Source: Natronococcus jeotgali DSM 18795
Lineage (GTDB): Archaea > Halobacteriota > Halobacteria > Halobacteriales > Natrialbaceae
Assembly (NCBI RefSeq): GCF_000337695.1
Contig: NZ_AOIA01000122.1
Coordinates: forward strand, 1-41,778
Reading direction: 5' to 3'
DNA: 41,778 nt
Shown here: positions 25,404-33,643 of the stretch, piece by piece
How the letters are laid out: each line of letters begins with the position of its first letter
How positions within the stretch are numbered: the first letter of the stretch is position 1
The notes under the pieces: model-generated
Told to the model about the DNA's origin: nothing
The model's input: only the letters and a program-made list of their open reading frames with translations
The model's database searches: none
Translations under genes and position numbers: made by a program

Positions 25404-26528
25404 TCACTCGAGCAGGTGGCGCGCGATGACCTTCTTCTGGATCTCGGTGGTCCCCTCGTAGATCTCGGTGATCTTGGCGTCCCGGTAGAGCCGCTCGACC
25501 TCGCCCTCGGTGACGTAGCCGTAGCCGCCGTGGATCTGGACGGCCTCGTTGGTGACGAACATCGCGGTCTCGCTGGCGAAGTACTTCGCCATGCTCGCGG
25601 TCAGCCCGGCGCTGCCCGACGCGCGCTCTCGGGCGGCCTCGCGGGTCAGCAGCCGGCTCGCCTCGATTCGGGTCGCCATCTCGGCGAGCTTGTGGCGAAT
25701 CGACTGGAACTCGGCGATCGGTCGGTCGAACTGCTCGCGCTCCCCGGCGTACTCGAGCGCTTCGTCCATCGCACACTGGGCGAGGCCGACCGACTGGGCG
25801 GCGATGGCGATCCGCCCGCCCGTGAGGATATGAAAGGCCGCCGACAGCCCGCTCCCCTCTTCTGTCAGGCGGTTCTCCGCGGGGATCCGCACGCCGTCGA
25901 ACGCGAGACTCGTCGTGTCGCTGGCCCGGAGCCCCAGCTTCTCTTCTTTCTCGCCGACCGAGAGCCCGTCGACGTCGCCGGGAACGAGAAACTGCGTTAC
26001 CGACCCCGGGTCGTCACGGTCGGTCTTTGCGAACAGCACGTAGACGCCCGCCCGCTTCCCGTTCGTGATCCACTGCTTCTCGCCGTCGATGACGTACTCG
26101 TCGCCCTCGCGTCTGGCCTCGGTCGACATCTCGGCCGGGTTCGAGCCGGCGTGGGGCTCCGAGAGCGCGAACGCGCCGACGGGACGCCCGTCGGCCATCT
26201 CCGGCAGCCACCGTTCTTTCAGCTCCTCGCTTCCGAACTCGGCGATACAGGAGGTCGCCAGCGAGTGGACCGACAGCGCCGTCGCGACCGCCAGCGCGCC
26301 GTAGGCGACCTCCTCGTTGACGACGGCCGCCGTCACCGGGTCGGCGTCGTAGCCGCCGTACTCCTCGGGGACGGTGAGACTCGTCAGGTCGAGCTCCGCG
26401 AGGCCGTCCCAGACGTCCTCGGGAAACTCCTGGTTCCGGTCGGCCTCGAGCGCCGTCGGTCTGATCTCCTCGCGGGCGAACTCGCGGACGACGTCGCGGA
26501 CCGCCGCCTGCTCCTCGGTGAGCTCCAT
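25404..26528 (-). CDS. Acyl-CoA dehydrogenase
   Basis: This 374-residue FAD enzyme oxidises acyl-CoA thioesters to enoyl-CoA, passing electrons to ETF. Family blocks are FALSEPHAGSNPAEM with EKQWITNGKRAGVY, the AFDGVRIPAENRL segment, and the C-terminal AVQIHGGYGYVTEGEVERLYRDAKITEIYEGTTEIQ, which includes the catalytic Glu of the IYEGT motif. Length is normal. Chain-length preference cannot be told, and no other beta-oxidation genes are near. An HTH-10 regulator lies 46 bases upstream on the same strand and may be its regulator. Confidence 0.93.
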   Translation of the reverse strand: MELTEEQAAVRDVVREFAREEIRPTALEADRNQEFPEDVWDGLAELDLTSLTVPEEYGGYDADPVTAAVVNEEVAYGALAVATALSVHSLATSCIAEFGSEELKERWLPEMADGRPVGAFALSEPHAGSNPAEMSTEARREGDEYVIDGEKQWITNGKRAGVYVLFAKTDRDDPGSVTQFLVPGDVDGLSVGEKEEKLGLRASDTTSLAFDGVRIPAENRLTEEGSGLSAAFHILTGGRIAIAAQSVGLAQCAMDEALEYAGEREQFDRPIAEFQSIRHKLAEMATRIEASRLLTREAARERASGSAGLTASMAKYFASETAMFVTNEAVQIHGGYGYVTEGEVERLYRDAKITEIYEGTTEIQKKVIARHLLE

Positions 26529-26574
26529 ACGTCCTCATTCGAGTCGGCCGGCAAAAATCACCACCATCGATCGC

Positions 26575-27252
26575 TCACCCCCCGCCGAGTCCCCCGGCCG
26601 AACGGTCGAGCTGCTCGCCCGCAAGCACGCGGTTCGCACGTCGGAGCCGCTCTGACAGCGCCTGGTGGGAGATCTCGAGCTCGTCGGCCAGCTCCTCGAG
26701 GGAGATCTCGCGGGGAACGTCGTAGTAGCCGTGGCGGTAGGCCTCGGTGATCGCCTCCCGCTGGGGGTCGGTCAGCGTCGTCGCCATCTCGAGGTCCTCG
26801 TCCTCCTGGGCCTCGACCATGCGCCTGATGTCGACCCGCGCGTCGCGATCCTCGAAGTCGGAGACGGCCTGCGAGACGCCTTCCCTGTGGGGGAACAACA
26901 GCGTGACCGTCCAGCGGCCGTTCGCGACCTCGGCCTCGAGGACGGTCCCGTCGTTCGCGTAGACCGCGCTGCAGATCGGCGTGGCCTCGTCGGCGTACCG
27001 GATCCGGAACAGCCACGCCTCGCCGTCGGGTCGCTCGAGCAATCGTGTGAACGTCGCAACCGTCGGATCGTCGGCGAGGGCCGTCTCGACGGTCGCGGCG
27101 TCAGCGTTCGCAAACCAGATCAACGGCGCGGTCCGGACCGAGTCGTCGACGACGACGCTTTCGACCCGCAGCTCGAACTCCGGCAGCGAGCGGATCGTCG
27201 GTTCCAGCGCGAACGATTCCGTGGGAACGGCCAGCTCGGCGATCGTCGTCAC
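26575..27252 (-). CDS. HTH-10 family transcriptional regulator
   Basis: This is the third HTH-10 paralogue in the window, 225 residues. It begins VTTIAELAVPTESFALEPTI, very like the start of the regulator at 6900. The C-terminal HTH contains [48 protein letters not shown]. The start is GTG 27252, set by the paralogue alignment and by an almost ideal Shine-Dalgarno GGTGATCC (complement of 27257-27264). An in-frame GTG at 27414 would add 54 residues without similarity. It precedes the acyl-CoA dehydrogenase and may control it. Confidence 0.87.
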   Translation of the reverse strand: MTTIAELAVPTESFALEPTIRSLPEFELRVESVVVDDSVRTAPLIWFANADAATVETALADDPTVATFTRLLERPDGEAWLFRIRYADEATPICSAVYANDGTVLEAEVANGRWTVTLLFPHREGVSQAVSDFEDRDARVDIRRMVEAQEDEDLEMATTLTDPQREAITEAYRHGYYDVPREISLEELADELEISHQALSERLRRANRVLAGEQLDRSAGGLGGG

Positions 27253-27473
27253 GGGCGGATCACCCCGATCGCCTGGTTCGAGCCCAGTCGCTGGTCGCTG
27301 GCGGTACCGAACTCGGAGTGGGACTCGAATGCATTCATACCAAATCACTCGACTCGACGCGCGGGCGCCCGACGTGGGAACCGCCCCCGGTCGAACCGTG
27401 TTGACCGAACGCACAGCTCCGAGCGGGTTGATGAGCCGGCCTATCTATTCCGGTTATTTAAGAGCGATACGGC
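27253..27473. promoter_or_regulatory. Long leader or promoter region of the HTH-10 gene with a strong ribosome-binding site
   Basis: On the minus strand the best TATA-like sequence, CTTAAATAA (complement of about 27455-27463), lies some 200 bases before the HTH-10 start, which would give an unusually long leader of about 180 bases. GAATGCATTC (27327-27336) is a 10-base palindrome inside it. GGTGATCC (complement of 27257-27264) sits four bases before GTG 27252. Confidence 0.45.
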
Positions 27474-28718
27474 TCACCCGAGCCTGGCGAGGCGATTCAG
27501 CGCGTACGCCGTTCGAAGGACGTCGACGCTCTTTCCGCGATCGAAGACGAGTTCGTCGGTCCGGAGGACGTGCTCGAGGGTGTCCTGAGAGGCGTGTTCC
27601 GGCGCGGCCGCGATCCCGGCGTCGTTCTCGGCGACCCACTCCATGACGCGGCGGTCGCTCTTCGAGTCGCCCATCACGAGCGCGAACGGATCCTCGACGC
27701 CGAGGACCTCCAGCGCGCGCTCGACGCCGACGACCTTGTTCAGCTCGAGGCTCCCGATCTCGGCGGCGTCGGCCTCGTAGTAGGCGACGTCGATCCGCTC
27801 GAGGACGCCCGCGAGTTCGTCGGGGATCGCCTCCTCGTCCCGGTCCGGGTAGGCGCCCTCCTCCTCGAGGACGGTCCTGATCTCGGGATCCTGGTCGGCG
27901 TAAAACGCGCGGGTCCGATCGCGGATCGCCTCGCCGTCGAACCCGATCGCCTCGCCGACCGCGTCGGCCAGCAGGTCGATCAGGTAGACCAGCGCGTCGT
28001 CGATGATCTCGCGGGCGTCGGTCGATCCGGTCTCGTAGTTGGGCTTCATCGTGACGTTGAACTCGTTGCCCTGGAGGTGACAGCCCCGCCTGAGCCCGTC
28101 GGGAGCCTCCGGCAGGACACGAGTCCGAAGGTCGTCGAACACCTCGCGGATCTCCTCGTCGAGCTCCTCGTATAGCAGCTGTTTGGTCTCGGCGCCGTGG
28201 CCCGGCGTGAACACGCCGGTTCCCGCCTCGTAGACGATCGACAGTTCCCCGGAGTGGACGATCTCGCTGCCCAGCCCCTGGATGGCGAAGCCCTTGACGT
28301 TCTCTAAGGTCTGGCCCGTACAGATCACGATCGGGACGCCGGCCTCGTGAAACTCCGTCAGGACGTGCAGCGTCTCCCGGGGGATCTCGTTGTCCGTGCC
28401 GCCGGCCGAGCGCAGCGTCTCGTCGACGTCGAGTACGAGGACGTTCACCCCGCGGCCGTACTTGGCCTCGAGGTCGAGCGCGGTGAAGGCCTGATCGCGG
28501 GTCGCTCGCGCGGCGATCTCCGCGAACGTCTCGCCGGACGCGAACGCCGACCGGATCTCGTCCTTGCGGCCCTCGAGCTCCTCGGTGGCCTCCTGCCAGT
28601 GCTCCAGCGCGACCCGCGAGTCGACGGCGGGGAAGACGTCGACGAACTCCTGGTACTCCCGCAGGGTCTTCGTGTCGTACTCGTCGTAGAGCCGGTAGAC
28701 GAGATCGTACCGTTCCAT
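27474..28718 (-). CDS. Haloarchaeal HAD-family hydrolase with an N-terminal helical domain
   Basis: This is a 414-residue protein. Residues 1-90 are helical (MERYDLVYRLYDEYDTKTLRE). A HAD core follows, with motif I VLVLDVDETLRSAG and motif II IVICTGQT, then a mobile insert with NEFNVTMKPNYETGS, and the C-terminal motif LVMGDSKSDRRVMEW. The cap placement resembles sucrose-phosphate-phosphatase-like or Cof-type enzymes, but the substrate is unknown. The start ATG 28718 has TATA-like GGATTATC about 27 bases upstream. It is divergent from gfcR. Confidence 0.82.
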   Translation of the reverse strand: MERYDLVYRLYDEYDTKTLREYQEFVDVFPAVDSRVALEHWQEATEELEGRKDEIRSAFASGETFAEIAARATRDQAFTALDLEAKYGRGVNVLVLDVDETLRSAGGTDNEIPRETLHVLTEFHEAGVPIVICTGQTLENVKGFAIQGLGSEIVHSGELSIVYEAGTGVFTPGHGAETKQLLYEELDEEIREVFDDLRTRVLPEAPDGLRRGCHLQGNEFNVTMKPNYETGSTDAREIIDDALVYLIDLLADAVGEAIGFDGEAIRDRTRAFYADQDPEIRTVLEEEGAYPDRDEEAIPDELAGVLERIDVAYYEADAAEIGSLELNKVVGVERALEVLGVEDPFALVMGDSKSDRRVMEWVAENDAGIAAAPEHASQDTLEHVLRTDELVFDRGKSVDVLRTAYALNRLARLG

Positions 28719-28807
28719 ACTCGGGATACCGGAGAGCCGAGTGATAATCCTTGCCACTGATGAGAGTCTTTCCAGCGACTCGAGGCGACGTTCGTCGACT
28801 GCGACAC

Positions 28808-28817
28808 GACTATAAAA
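28808..28817 (+). promoter_or_regulatory. TATA box of gfcR
   Basis: CTATAAAAAC lies about 27 bases before ATG 28839, so the gfcR transcript should be leaderless. The 120-base divergent region is shared with the HAD gene. Confidence 0.65.
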
Positions 28818-28838
28818 ACGGCGTGCGAACCTCGAGCC

Positions 28839-29489
28839 ATGAAAAACGTTGACGACCTCATCGAGAGCGCCGCCGAACTCGCCGATCAAGGCCTCTCGAA
28901 GGGCGAGATCGCGGACGAGCTGAACGTCTCCCGGGAGACCGCCAGCTGGCTGGTCGAGCGAAGCGGCGCGACGACCGAGCCCTCCAACCAGCCGACCCAG
29001 CAGTCGGCGGACAACGGCGGCCCGCAGGACATCCACGTCGACTGGTCGGCGATCGGCCGCGACAGCAAGCGCATGGGCGCGATCGCGGAGGCGATGGCCG
29101 ACCTGCTCGCCAAACACGGCGAGGACGTCGATCTCACCGTCGGCATCGAGAAGGCCGGCGGCCCCATCGCGACGCTGGTCGCGAGCGAGCTCGAGACCGA
29201 CCTCTCGACGTACACGCCCGCGAAACACCAGTGGGAGGAGGGCGACATCGACGAACTCGGCGGAACGTTCTCGCGGAACTTCGCCGGCATCCGCAACCGG
29301 GAGTGTTACGTCGTCGACGACACCGTCACCAGCGGCACGACGATGCGCGAGACGATCTCGGCGATTCGATCGGAGGGCGGCGAACCGCTCGCCTGCGTCG
29401 TCCTCGCGGACAAACAGGGCGTCGAGGAGATCGAGGGCGTTCCCGTCTACTCGCTGTTGCAGGTCATCAGCGTCGGGAAAGACGAGTGA
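28839..29489 (+). CDS. gfcR: GfcR-like regulator (HTH plus phosphoribosyltransferase domain)
   Basis: GfcR is the haloarchaeal regulator of sugar and glycerol metabolism, built like bacterial PurR: a DNA-binding domain fused to a phosphoribosyltransferase-type domain. The 216-residue chain has an N-terminal HTH (GLSKGEIADELNVSRETASWLVER, about 18-41), a Gln/Asn/Ser linker, and a PRTase domain with the PRPP-binding loop VVDDTVTSGTT (158-168). The domain is used for sensing rather than catalysis in this family. None of its expected targets lie nearby. Confidence 0.88.
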   Translation: MKNVDDLIESAAELADQGLSKGEIADELNVSRETASWLVERSGATTEPSNQPTQQSADNGGPQDIHVDWSAIGRDSKRMGAIAEAMADLLAKHGEDVDLTVGIEKAGGPIATLVASELETDLSTYTPAKHQWEEGDIDELGGTFSRNFAGIRNRECYVVDDTVTSGTTMRETISAIRSEGGEPLACVVLADKQGVEEIEGVPVYSLLQVISVGKDE

Positions 29490-29553
29490 CCCGTTGAACG
29501 AGATGGGTCGAGTTCCGGTCCGTGACGGGCTCGAGCCGCGGTCGGCGTTCCGG

Positions 29554-29585
29554 GCAGCGACGTCGCTGCGCGAAGGCGACGTCGC
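29554..29585. repeat. Two GC-rich palindromes between gfcR and tfb
   Basis: GCAGCGACGTCGCTGC (29554-29569) is a perfect 16-base palindrome, and GCGACGTCGC (29576-29585) a perfect 10-base palindrome sharing its GCGACGTCGC core. They lie between the convergent ends of gfcR and tfb. They may form RNA hairpins in both 3' ends or act as a protein-binding site. Confidence 0.5.
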
Positions 29586-29608
29586 GACTCGAGAGGGAGC
29601 GATGCGGC

Positions 29609-29614
29609 AAAAAA
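29609..29614 (-). terminator. T-tract terminator after tfb
   Basis: The complement is TTTTTT, 15 bases beyond the tfb stop codon at 29630. Short T runs after stop codons are the usual archaeal termination signal. The neighbouring palindromes could add an RNA hairpin. Confidence 0.55.
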
Positions 29615-29629
29615 GCGGTACGAAGGGAG

Positions 29630-30592
29630 TTAGCCGTGGATGCCCATCGCTTCGATCTGTTCCTGGTAGCGGTTCCGGATGGTGACTTCGGTCACCTGGG
29701 CGACGTCGGCGACCTCGCGCTGGGTCTTCTTCTCGTTACACAGCAGCGAGGCGGCGTAGATCGCCGCGGCGGCGTACCCGGTCGGGGACTTGCCCGAGAG
29801 GAGTCCTTCCTCGGCCGTCTTCTCGATGATCTCGTTGGCCTTGGTCTGGACTTCCTCGGAGAGTTCGAGTTCGGAACAGAAGCGGGGGACGTACTTTTTC
29901 GGGTCGACGGGGCGCATCTCGAGGCCGAGTTCCTGCGAGATGTACCGGTACGTGCGACCGATCTCCTTTCGTTCGACGCGTGAAACTTCCGAGATCTCCT
30001 CGAGGCTTCGCGGGATGCCCTCCTTTCGACAGGCGGCGTACAGCGCCGAGGTGGCGACGCCCTCGATCGACCGACCGCGGATGAGGTCTTCCTTGAGCGC
30101 GCGCCGGTAGATCACCGACGCGACCTCCCGGACCGATCGCGGCACGCCCAGCGCCGACGCCATTCGATCGATCTCCGAGAGCGCGAACTGCAGGTTGCGC
30201 TCGCCAGCGTCCTTCGTTCGGATGCGCTCTTGCCACTTGCGCAGGCGGTGCATCTGGCTGCGTTTCTTCGAGGAGATCGAGCGACCGTAGGCGTCCTTGT
30301 CCTTCCAGTCGATCGTCGTCGTCAGCCCCTTGTCGTGCATCGTCTGTGTCGTCGGCGCGCCGACGCGGGACTTCTCCTGTCGTTCCTGGTGATTGAACGC
30401 CCGCCACTCCGGACCGGGATCGATCTTCTCCTCCTCGACGACGAGCCCACAGTCTTCGCAGATGAGCTCACCCCGATCGGAGTCTTTCACGAGATTGTCC
30501 GACTCGCATTCGGGGCAGGCACGTACCCCCTCCTGCTCCTCGGATTCGTCCGTTTCACGCATTCGCTCCCGCTGGCGGGTGGACCGTGTCAT
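29630..30592 (-). CDS. tfb: Transcription initiation factor TFB
   Basis: TFB recruits RNA polymerase to TBP-bound promoters and binds the BRE. The 320-residue protein has an N-terminal zinc ribbon with C26, C29, C45 and C48 (CPEC ... CEDC), a B-reader segment around [20 protein letters not shown], and two cyclin repeats, with the BRE-contacting helix in [21 protein letters not shown]. Haloarchaea carry several TFBs, and which one this is cannot be told. The promoter holds a perfect 16-base palindrome between TATA and start, so regulation is likely. Confidence 0.95.
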   Translation of the reverse strand: MTRSTRQRERMRETDESEEQEGVRACPECESDNLVKDSDRGELICEDCGLVVEEEKIDPGPEWRAFNHQERQEKSRVGAPTTQTMHDKGLTTTIDWKDKDAYGRSISSKKRSQMHRLRKWQERIRTKDAGERNLQFALSEIDRMASALGVPRSVREVASVIYRRALKEDLIRGRSIEGVATSALYAACRKEGIPRSLEEISEVSRVERKEIGRTYRYISQELGLEMRPVDPKKYVPRFCSELELSEEVQTKANEIIEKTAEEGLLSGKSPTGYAAAAIYAASLLCNEKKTQREVADVAQVTEVTIRNRYQEQIEAMGIHG

Positions 30593-30601
30593 CGCGCTTT
30601 T

Positions 30602-30627
30602 ATAGTAGTACTACTATGATATATAAG
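30602..30627 (-). promoter_or_regulatory. tfb promoter: TATA box plus perfect 16-base palindrome
   Basis: ATAGTAGTACTACTAT (30602-30617) is a perfect palindrome lying 10-25 bases before ATG 30592. The TATA box, CTTATATA on the minus strand (about 30620-30627), is immediately upstream of it. The palindrome therefore fills the gap between TATA and the transcription start, a classical repressor position. Confidence 0.65.
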
Positions 30628-30754
30628 TTCTGGGGTCCCGTTCGCGCCTTGATTCTAGTACTCCCCGAAAACTCCAACGACAGGCGTTTAGAGGTGTGGT
30701 TTACGATTTGGAACCGGAAAACATTTATTTGGTTCTCGTCGATCACCGGCAGGA

Positions 30755-31348
30755 ATGCCGGTTATCGAGTGTGACGTCGACGCCGCCCGCGACCGCCTCG
30801 AGGAGGCAGGCGTCTCCGTCGAATCGGGAAACACCGAACACGAACGCTGGCGGGCGAGCCGCGAGGGAGCGACCGCCGTCGCCTACGACGACAAGGTCGT
30901 GATCCAGGGCGAGACGCCCCGCAAACTCGAGTCGCTGCTCCGGGACGGGGGCGGCCGCGCGCACGTCTACTTCGACGGCGCCAGCCGCGGCAATCCCGGC
31001 CCCGCGGCGATCGGGTGGGTGATCGTCACCGGCGACGGGATCGTCGCCGAGGGGAGCGAGCGGATCGGCCGGACGACGAACAACCGGGCCGAGTACGAGG
31101 CGCTGATCACGGCCCTGGAGGCCGCCGCGGAGTACGGCTACGGCGAGGTCCACGTTCGGGGCGACTCCGAGCTGATCGTCAAACAGGTCCGGGGTGAGTA
31201 CGACACCAATAACCCCGAGCTGCGCGAGCGACGCGTCGCCGCCCGCGAACTGCTCTCGCGGTTCGACGAGTGGACCCTCGAGTACGTCCCCCGGGAGGTC
31301 AACGACCGCGCGGACGGACTGGCCAACGAGGCACTGGATCAGAGTTAA
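30755..31348 (+). CDS. rnhA: Ribonuclease HI (archaeal type)
   Basis: RNase HI degrades the RNA strand of RNA-DNA hybrids. The 197-residue chain has an N-terminal domain of about 68 residues like that of Halobacterium RNase HI, then the catalytic domain with D74 (VYFDGASRGNPGP), E113 (NNRAEYEAL), D137 (VRGDSELI) and D187 (VNDRADGLAN). The basic protrusion of E. coli RNase HI is absent, as in archaeal enzymes. CATTTATTT about 28 bases before ATG 30755 suggests a leaderless transcript. It is divergent from tfb and followed by its usual partner gene. Confidence 0.93.
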   Translation: MPVIECDVDAARDRLEEAGVSVESGNTEHERWRASREGATAVAYDDKVVIQGETPRKLESLLRDGGGRAHVYFDGASRGNPGPAAIGWVIVTGDGIVAEGSERIGRTTNNRAEYEALITALEAAAEYGYGEVHVRGDSELIVKQVRGEYDTNNPELRERRVAARELLSRFDEWTLEYVPREVNDRADGLANEALDQS

Positions 31349-31386
31349 AACGGCAAGCGAAAAACCCTCGAGTGCGAACGGTGAGT

Positions 31387-32019
31387 ATGAGCGACCTCGA
31401 GAACGGGGTGGACGCCGACGGCGACCGGCCGTCCGACGAGCAACGATCGTCCGAGGAACTACCCGACGACGTGATCGACGAGGCCGAACGACTGACGCGG
31501 CTGGCTCGCACCGCGACCGACGAAAACGAGCGAGCGGCCCGGCTCGAGCGCCGCGACGACCTGCTCGACGAGCACGAGTTTACCGCCCGCGTCCGGGACG
31601 ACGAGGACGCGACGCTCGTGCTCCACCCCGCGGAGTGGCACGAGGACGGCGTCATCAGAACCGACCGCATCGAGGACATCGACCGCGCGATCGAGATTCG
31701 GCTCGAGGGTACCGAGAACCCCGACGACTGGCGGGCCGTCGACGAGCGAAACCGCGAACTCGCCGCCGCGGTTCGGGAGCGCCGCGGCGACGTCCACGGC
31801 GACAACGCGGACGCCCTCGCGGCGTTTTTCGGCAACCACTACGCGAAGCCGATCGCGTCGGCGACGCCCGCGGAGCTCGAGGAGTTTCGAACCGAGTACT
31901 TCGTCCGCAACGCCTGGCCCTCCGAGGACCAGCGCGAGGCGATCGAGGAGTCGATCCGGCTGGTCTTCGAAGCGATCGACGAGCCACACCCCGAGCTCCG
32001 GGAGTCGTCGGCCGAATAA
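31387..32019 (+). CDS. RnhA-operon protein (conserved haloarchaeal hypothetical)
   Basis: This is a 210-residue acidic protein found downstream of rnhA in haloarchaea, where it is annotated as an rnhA operon protein. Visible features are a charged N-terminus, helices DVIDEAERLTRLARTATDENERAARLERRDDLL, a beta segment EFTARVRDDEDATLVLHPAEW, and a conserved end FFGNHYAKPIASATPAELEEF. No catalytic motif is recognised. It begins 38 bases after rnhA; ATG 31387 was chosen because the frame upstream lies inside rnhA. Confidence 0.78.
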   Translation: MSDLENGVDADGDRPSDEQRSSEELPDDVIDEAERLTRLARTATDENERAARLERRDDLLDEHEFTARVRDDEDATLVLHPAEWHEDGVIRTDRIEDIDRAIEIRLEGTENPDDWRAVDERNRELAAAVRERRGDVHGDNADALAAFFGNHYAKPIASATPAELEEFRTEYFVRNAWPSEDQREAIEESIRLVFEAIDEPHPELRESSAE

Positions 32020-32097
32020 AAGGGACGGTGGCGCACCCGATCACGACTTCGGCGTGCGATCGGGCGCGAACGACGGTTCTGACACCTTAGTTATCGC

Positions 32098-32457
32098 TCA
32101 GTAGCTCTCGTCGACGAGCTGGCGGATCTCGTCGGCGCGGTCGTCGTCGGTGACGATCTTCGAGAGGGACCACTGGACGCCGTCGAGGACGGCCTCGTAG
32201 CCCTCGTCGGTCAGCGAGTACTGGTTCGTTCGCTTGTCGAGTTCGCTCTTCTCGACCAGGCCGAGCTCGACGAGCTCGTCGAGGTTCGGGTACAGCCGGC
32301 CGTGGTTGACCTCGGTCCCGTAGTAGTCCTCGAGTTCGCGTTTGATCGCCAGGCCGTACATCGGCTCCTTGGCGAGGATGGTGAGGATGTTGTTCTGGAA
32401 CGCCGTCAGGTCGCGTGCGACGCTCTGATCGCCGCTGATTGATTGTGCCTCTGACAT
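32098..32457 (-). CDS. PadR family transcriptional regulator
   Basis: This is a 119-residue winged-helix regulator with the PadR signature: FQNNILTILAKEPMYGLAIKRELEDYYGTEVNHGRLYPNLDELVELGLVEKSELDKRTNQYSLTDEGYEAV. The short C-terminal helix is for dimerisation. A near-perfect inverted repeat directly abuts its start codon, so autoregulation is likely. A related half-site is present at the promoter of the divergent ppa gene. The ligand is unknown. Confidence 0.9.
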   Translation of the reverse strand: MSEAQSISGDQSVARDLTAFQNNILTILAKEPMYGLAIKRELEDYYGTEVNHGRLYPNLDELVELGLVEKSELDKRTNQYSLTDEGYEAVLDGVQWSLSKIVTDDDRADEIRQLVDESY

Positions 32458-32471
32458 ACTTTCGTGAAAGT
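32458..32471 (-). promoter_or_regulatory. Inverted repeat at the padR start (candidate autoregulatory operator)
   Basis: ACTTTC-GT-GAAAGT is an exact six-base inverted repeat directly adjoining the start codon (32455-32457). The TATA-like CTATTTAAG lies further out at about 32479-32487. A bound dimer would cover the transcription start. Confidence 0.6.
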
Positions 32472-32607
32472 ATCCGGACTATTTAAGACTTCTCAACTAT
32501 TCCGTCCAACCGATCCGTCAGACCGCGTCCGACCGACGAACGCCATCGCGCCGAATCCGTACTCGCGGCTCGGTCGGCGACCGTCGGTCGTAGCGTCCGA
32601 TCCGATT

Positions 32608-32622
32608 ACGAAAGTACTTTTT
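32608..32622 (+). promoter_or_regulatory. ppa promoter element sharing the ACGAAAGT half-site
   Basis: The sequence ACGAAAGTACTTTTT contains the eight bases ACGAAAGT found (on the minus strand) in the padR repeat, and a perfect palindrome AAAGTACTTT (32611-32620). Its T-rich end lies about 28 bases before ATG 32648, at the expected TATA position. Confidence 0.5.
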
Positions 32623-32647
32623 GACCTACCGTGGAGTTTCAAGCCAC

Positions 32648-33178
32648 ATGGTCAATCTCTGGGAAGAGTTAGAGACCGGACCGAACGCACCCGAAGAGAT
32701 CTACGCCGTCGTCGAGTGTCTCAAGGGCGAGCGCAACAAGTACGAGTACGACAAGGACGTCCCCGGCGTCGTGCTCGACCGCGTGCTCCACTCGAACGTC
32801 CACTACCCCGCCGACTACGGCTTCATCCCGCAGAGCTACTACGACGACGAGGACCCCTTCGACGTCCTCGTCCTCGTCGAGGATCAGACGTTCCCCGGCT
32901 GCATCATCGAGGCCCGCCCCGTCGCGCTGATGAAGATGGACGACGACGGCGAGCAGGACGACAAGGTCATCGCGGTCCCCAGCGAGGACCCCCGCTACGA
33001 CCACATCGAGGACCTCGAGGACATCCCCCAGCAGCAACTCGACGAGATCGACGAGTTCTTCGCGACCTACAAGAACCTAGAGGAGGGCAAGGAAGTCGAG
33101 ACGCAGGGCTGGGAGGACAAGCAGGCCGCCTACGACGCGATCGAACACGCCCAGGAGCTCTACGAGGAGCACTTCTAA
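32648..33178 (+). CDS. ppa: Inorganic pyrophosphatase (family I)
   Basis: This soluble enzyme splits pyrophosphate to two phosphates, pulling biosynthetic reactions forward. The 176-residue chain has the family I core KYEYDKDVPGVVLDRVLHSNVHYPADYGFIPQ, split here for reference, and the metal-binding DEDPFD (67-72). EVETQGWEDKQAAYDAI closes the fold. Length matches other archaeal enzymes. The ATG at 32648 has a T-rich promoter element about 28 bases upstream with a half-site related to the padR operator. Confidence 0.95.
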   Translation: MVNLWEELETGPNAPEEIYAVVECLKGERNKYEYDKDVPGVVLDRVLHSNVHYPADYGFIPQSYYDDEDPFDVLVLVEDQTFPGCIIEARPVALMKMDDDGEQDDKVIAVPSEDPRYDHIEDLEDIPQQQLDEIDEFFATYKNLEEGKEVETQGWEDKQAAYDAIEHAQELYEEHF

Positions 33179-33303
33179 CGGCGACGCCGTCCCGTCCTTC
33201 GTTTCGTCGCGCCCGAATACGCTCGAGTTATTTCCGCCCGCCCGTCGAATACGTTATGAGCATGGGTAATTTTATTGGCCGAGCCGCCGTACCACCGATC
33301 GTC

Positions 33304-33432
33304 ATGGCAGCAACCAACCCGTCCGCACGAGAGTCCGACTCGGTCGAACCCGGCTCGGGAATGGCCCACCTCACGGTCGTCCCGACGAACTTCCGGCCCG
33401 ATCGATCGGAGTCGGACGGGCCCGAGGAGTGA
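33304..33432 (+). CDS. Candidate 42-residue microprotein
   Basis: From ATG 33304 the frame encodes MAATNPSARESDSVEPGSG followed by MAHLTVVPTNFRPD and an acidic end. AATTTTATT (33268-33276) lies about 30 bases before it, a good leaderless promoter. An in-frame ATG at 33256 would add 16 residues (MSMGNFIGRAAVPPIV) and has its own TATA-like GTTATTT. There is no known domain and no Cys, so it is not a zinc-finger microprotein. Codon use matches the genome. It lies between ppa and the phosphatase gene; function is unknown. Confidence 0.5.
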   Translation: MAATNPSARESDSVEPGSGMAHLTVVPTNFRPDRSESDGPEE

Positions 33433-33643
33433 GTTCGACGGACGACGTCCTCGTCGCGTCCCGCTCCGGAGCCGTTTTGCCGCCGTCTACGAGCCGCCGA
33501 TTCCGGAAACGGCGGGCCGATCGTCGCCGTTTTCGGGAGCGACCGTCACGAGAGCGCCGACGGCGCTCGACTCGCCGTCGTCGATCGTCGAAAACAGTGT
33601 CCGGAAACGAACCTTCTTGTATGCGGTCGGACTACGGCCCCCC

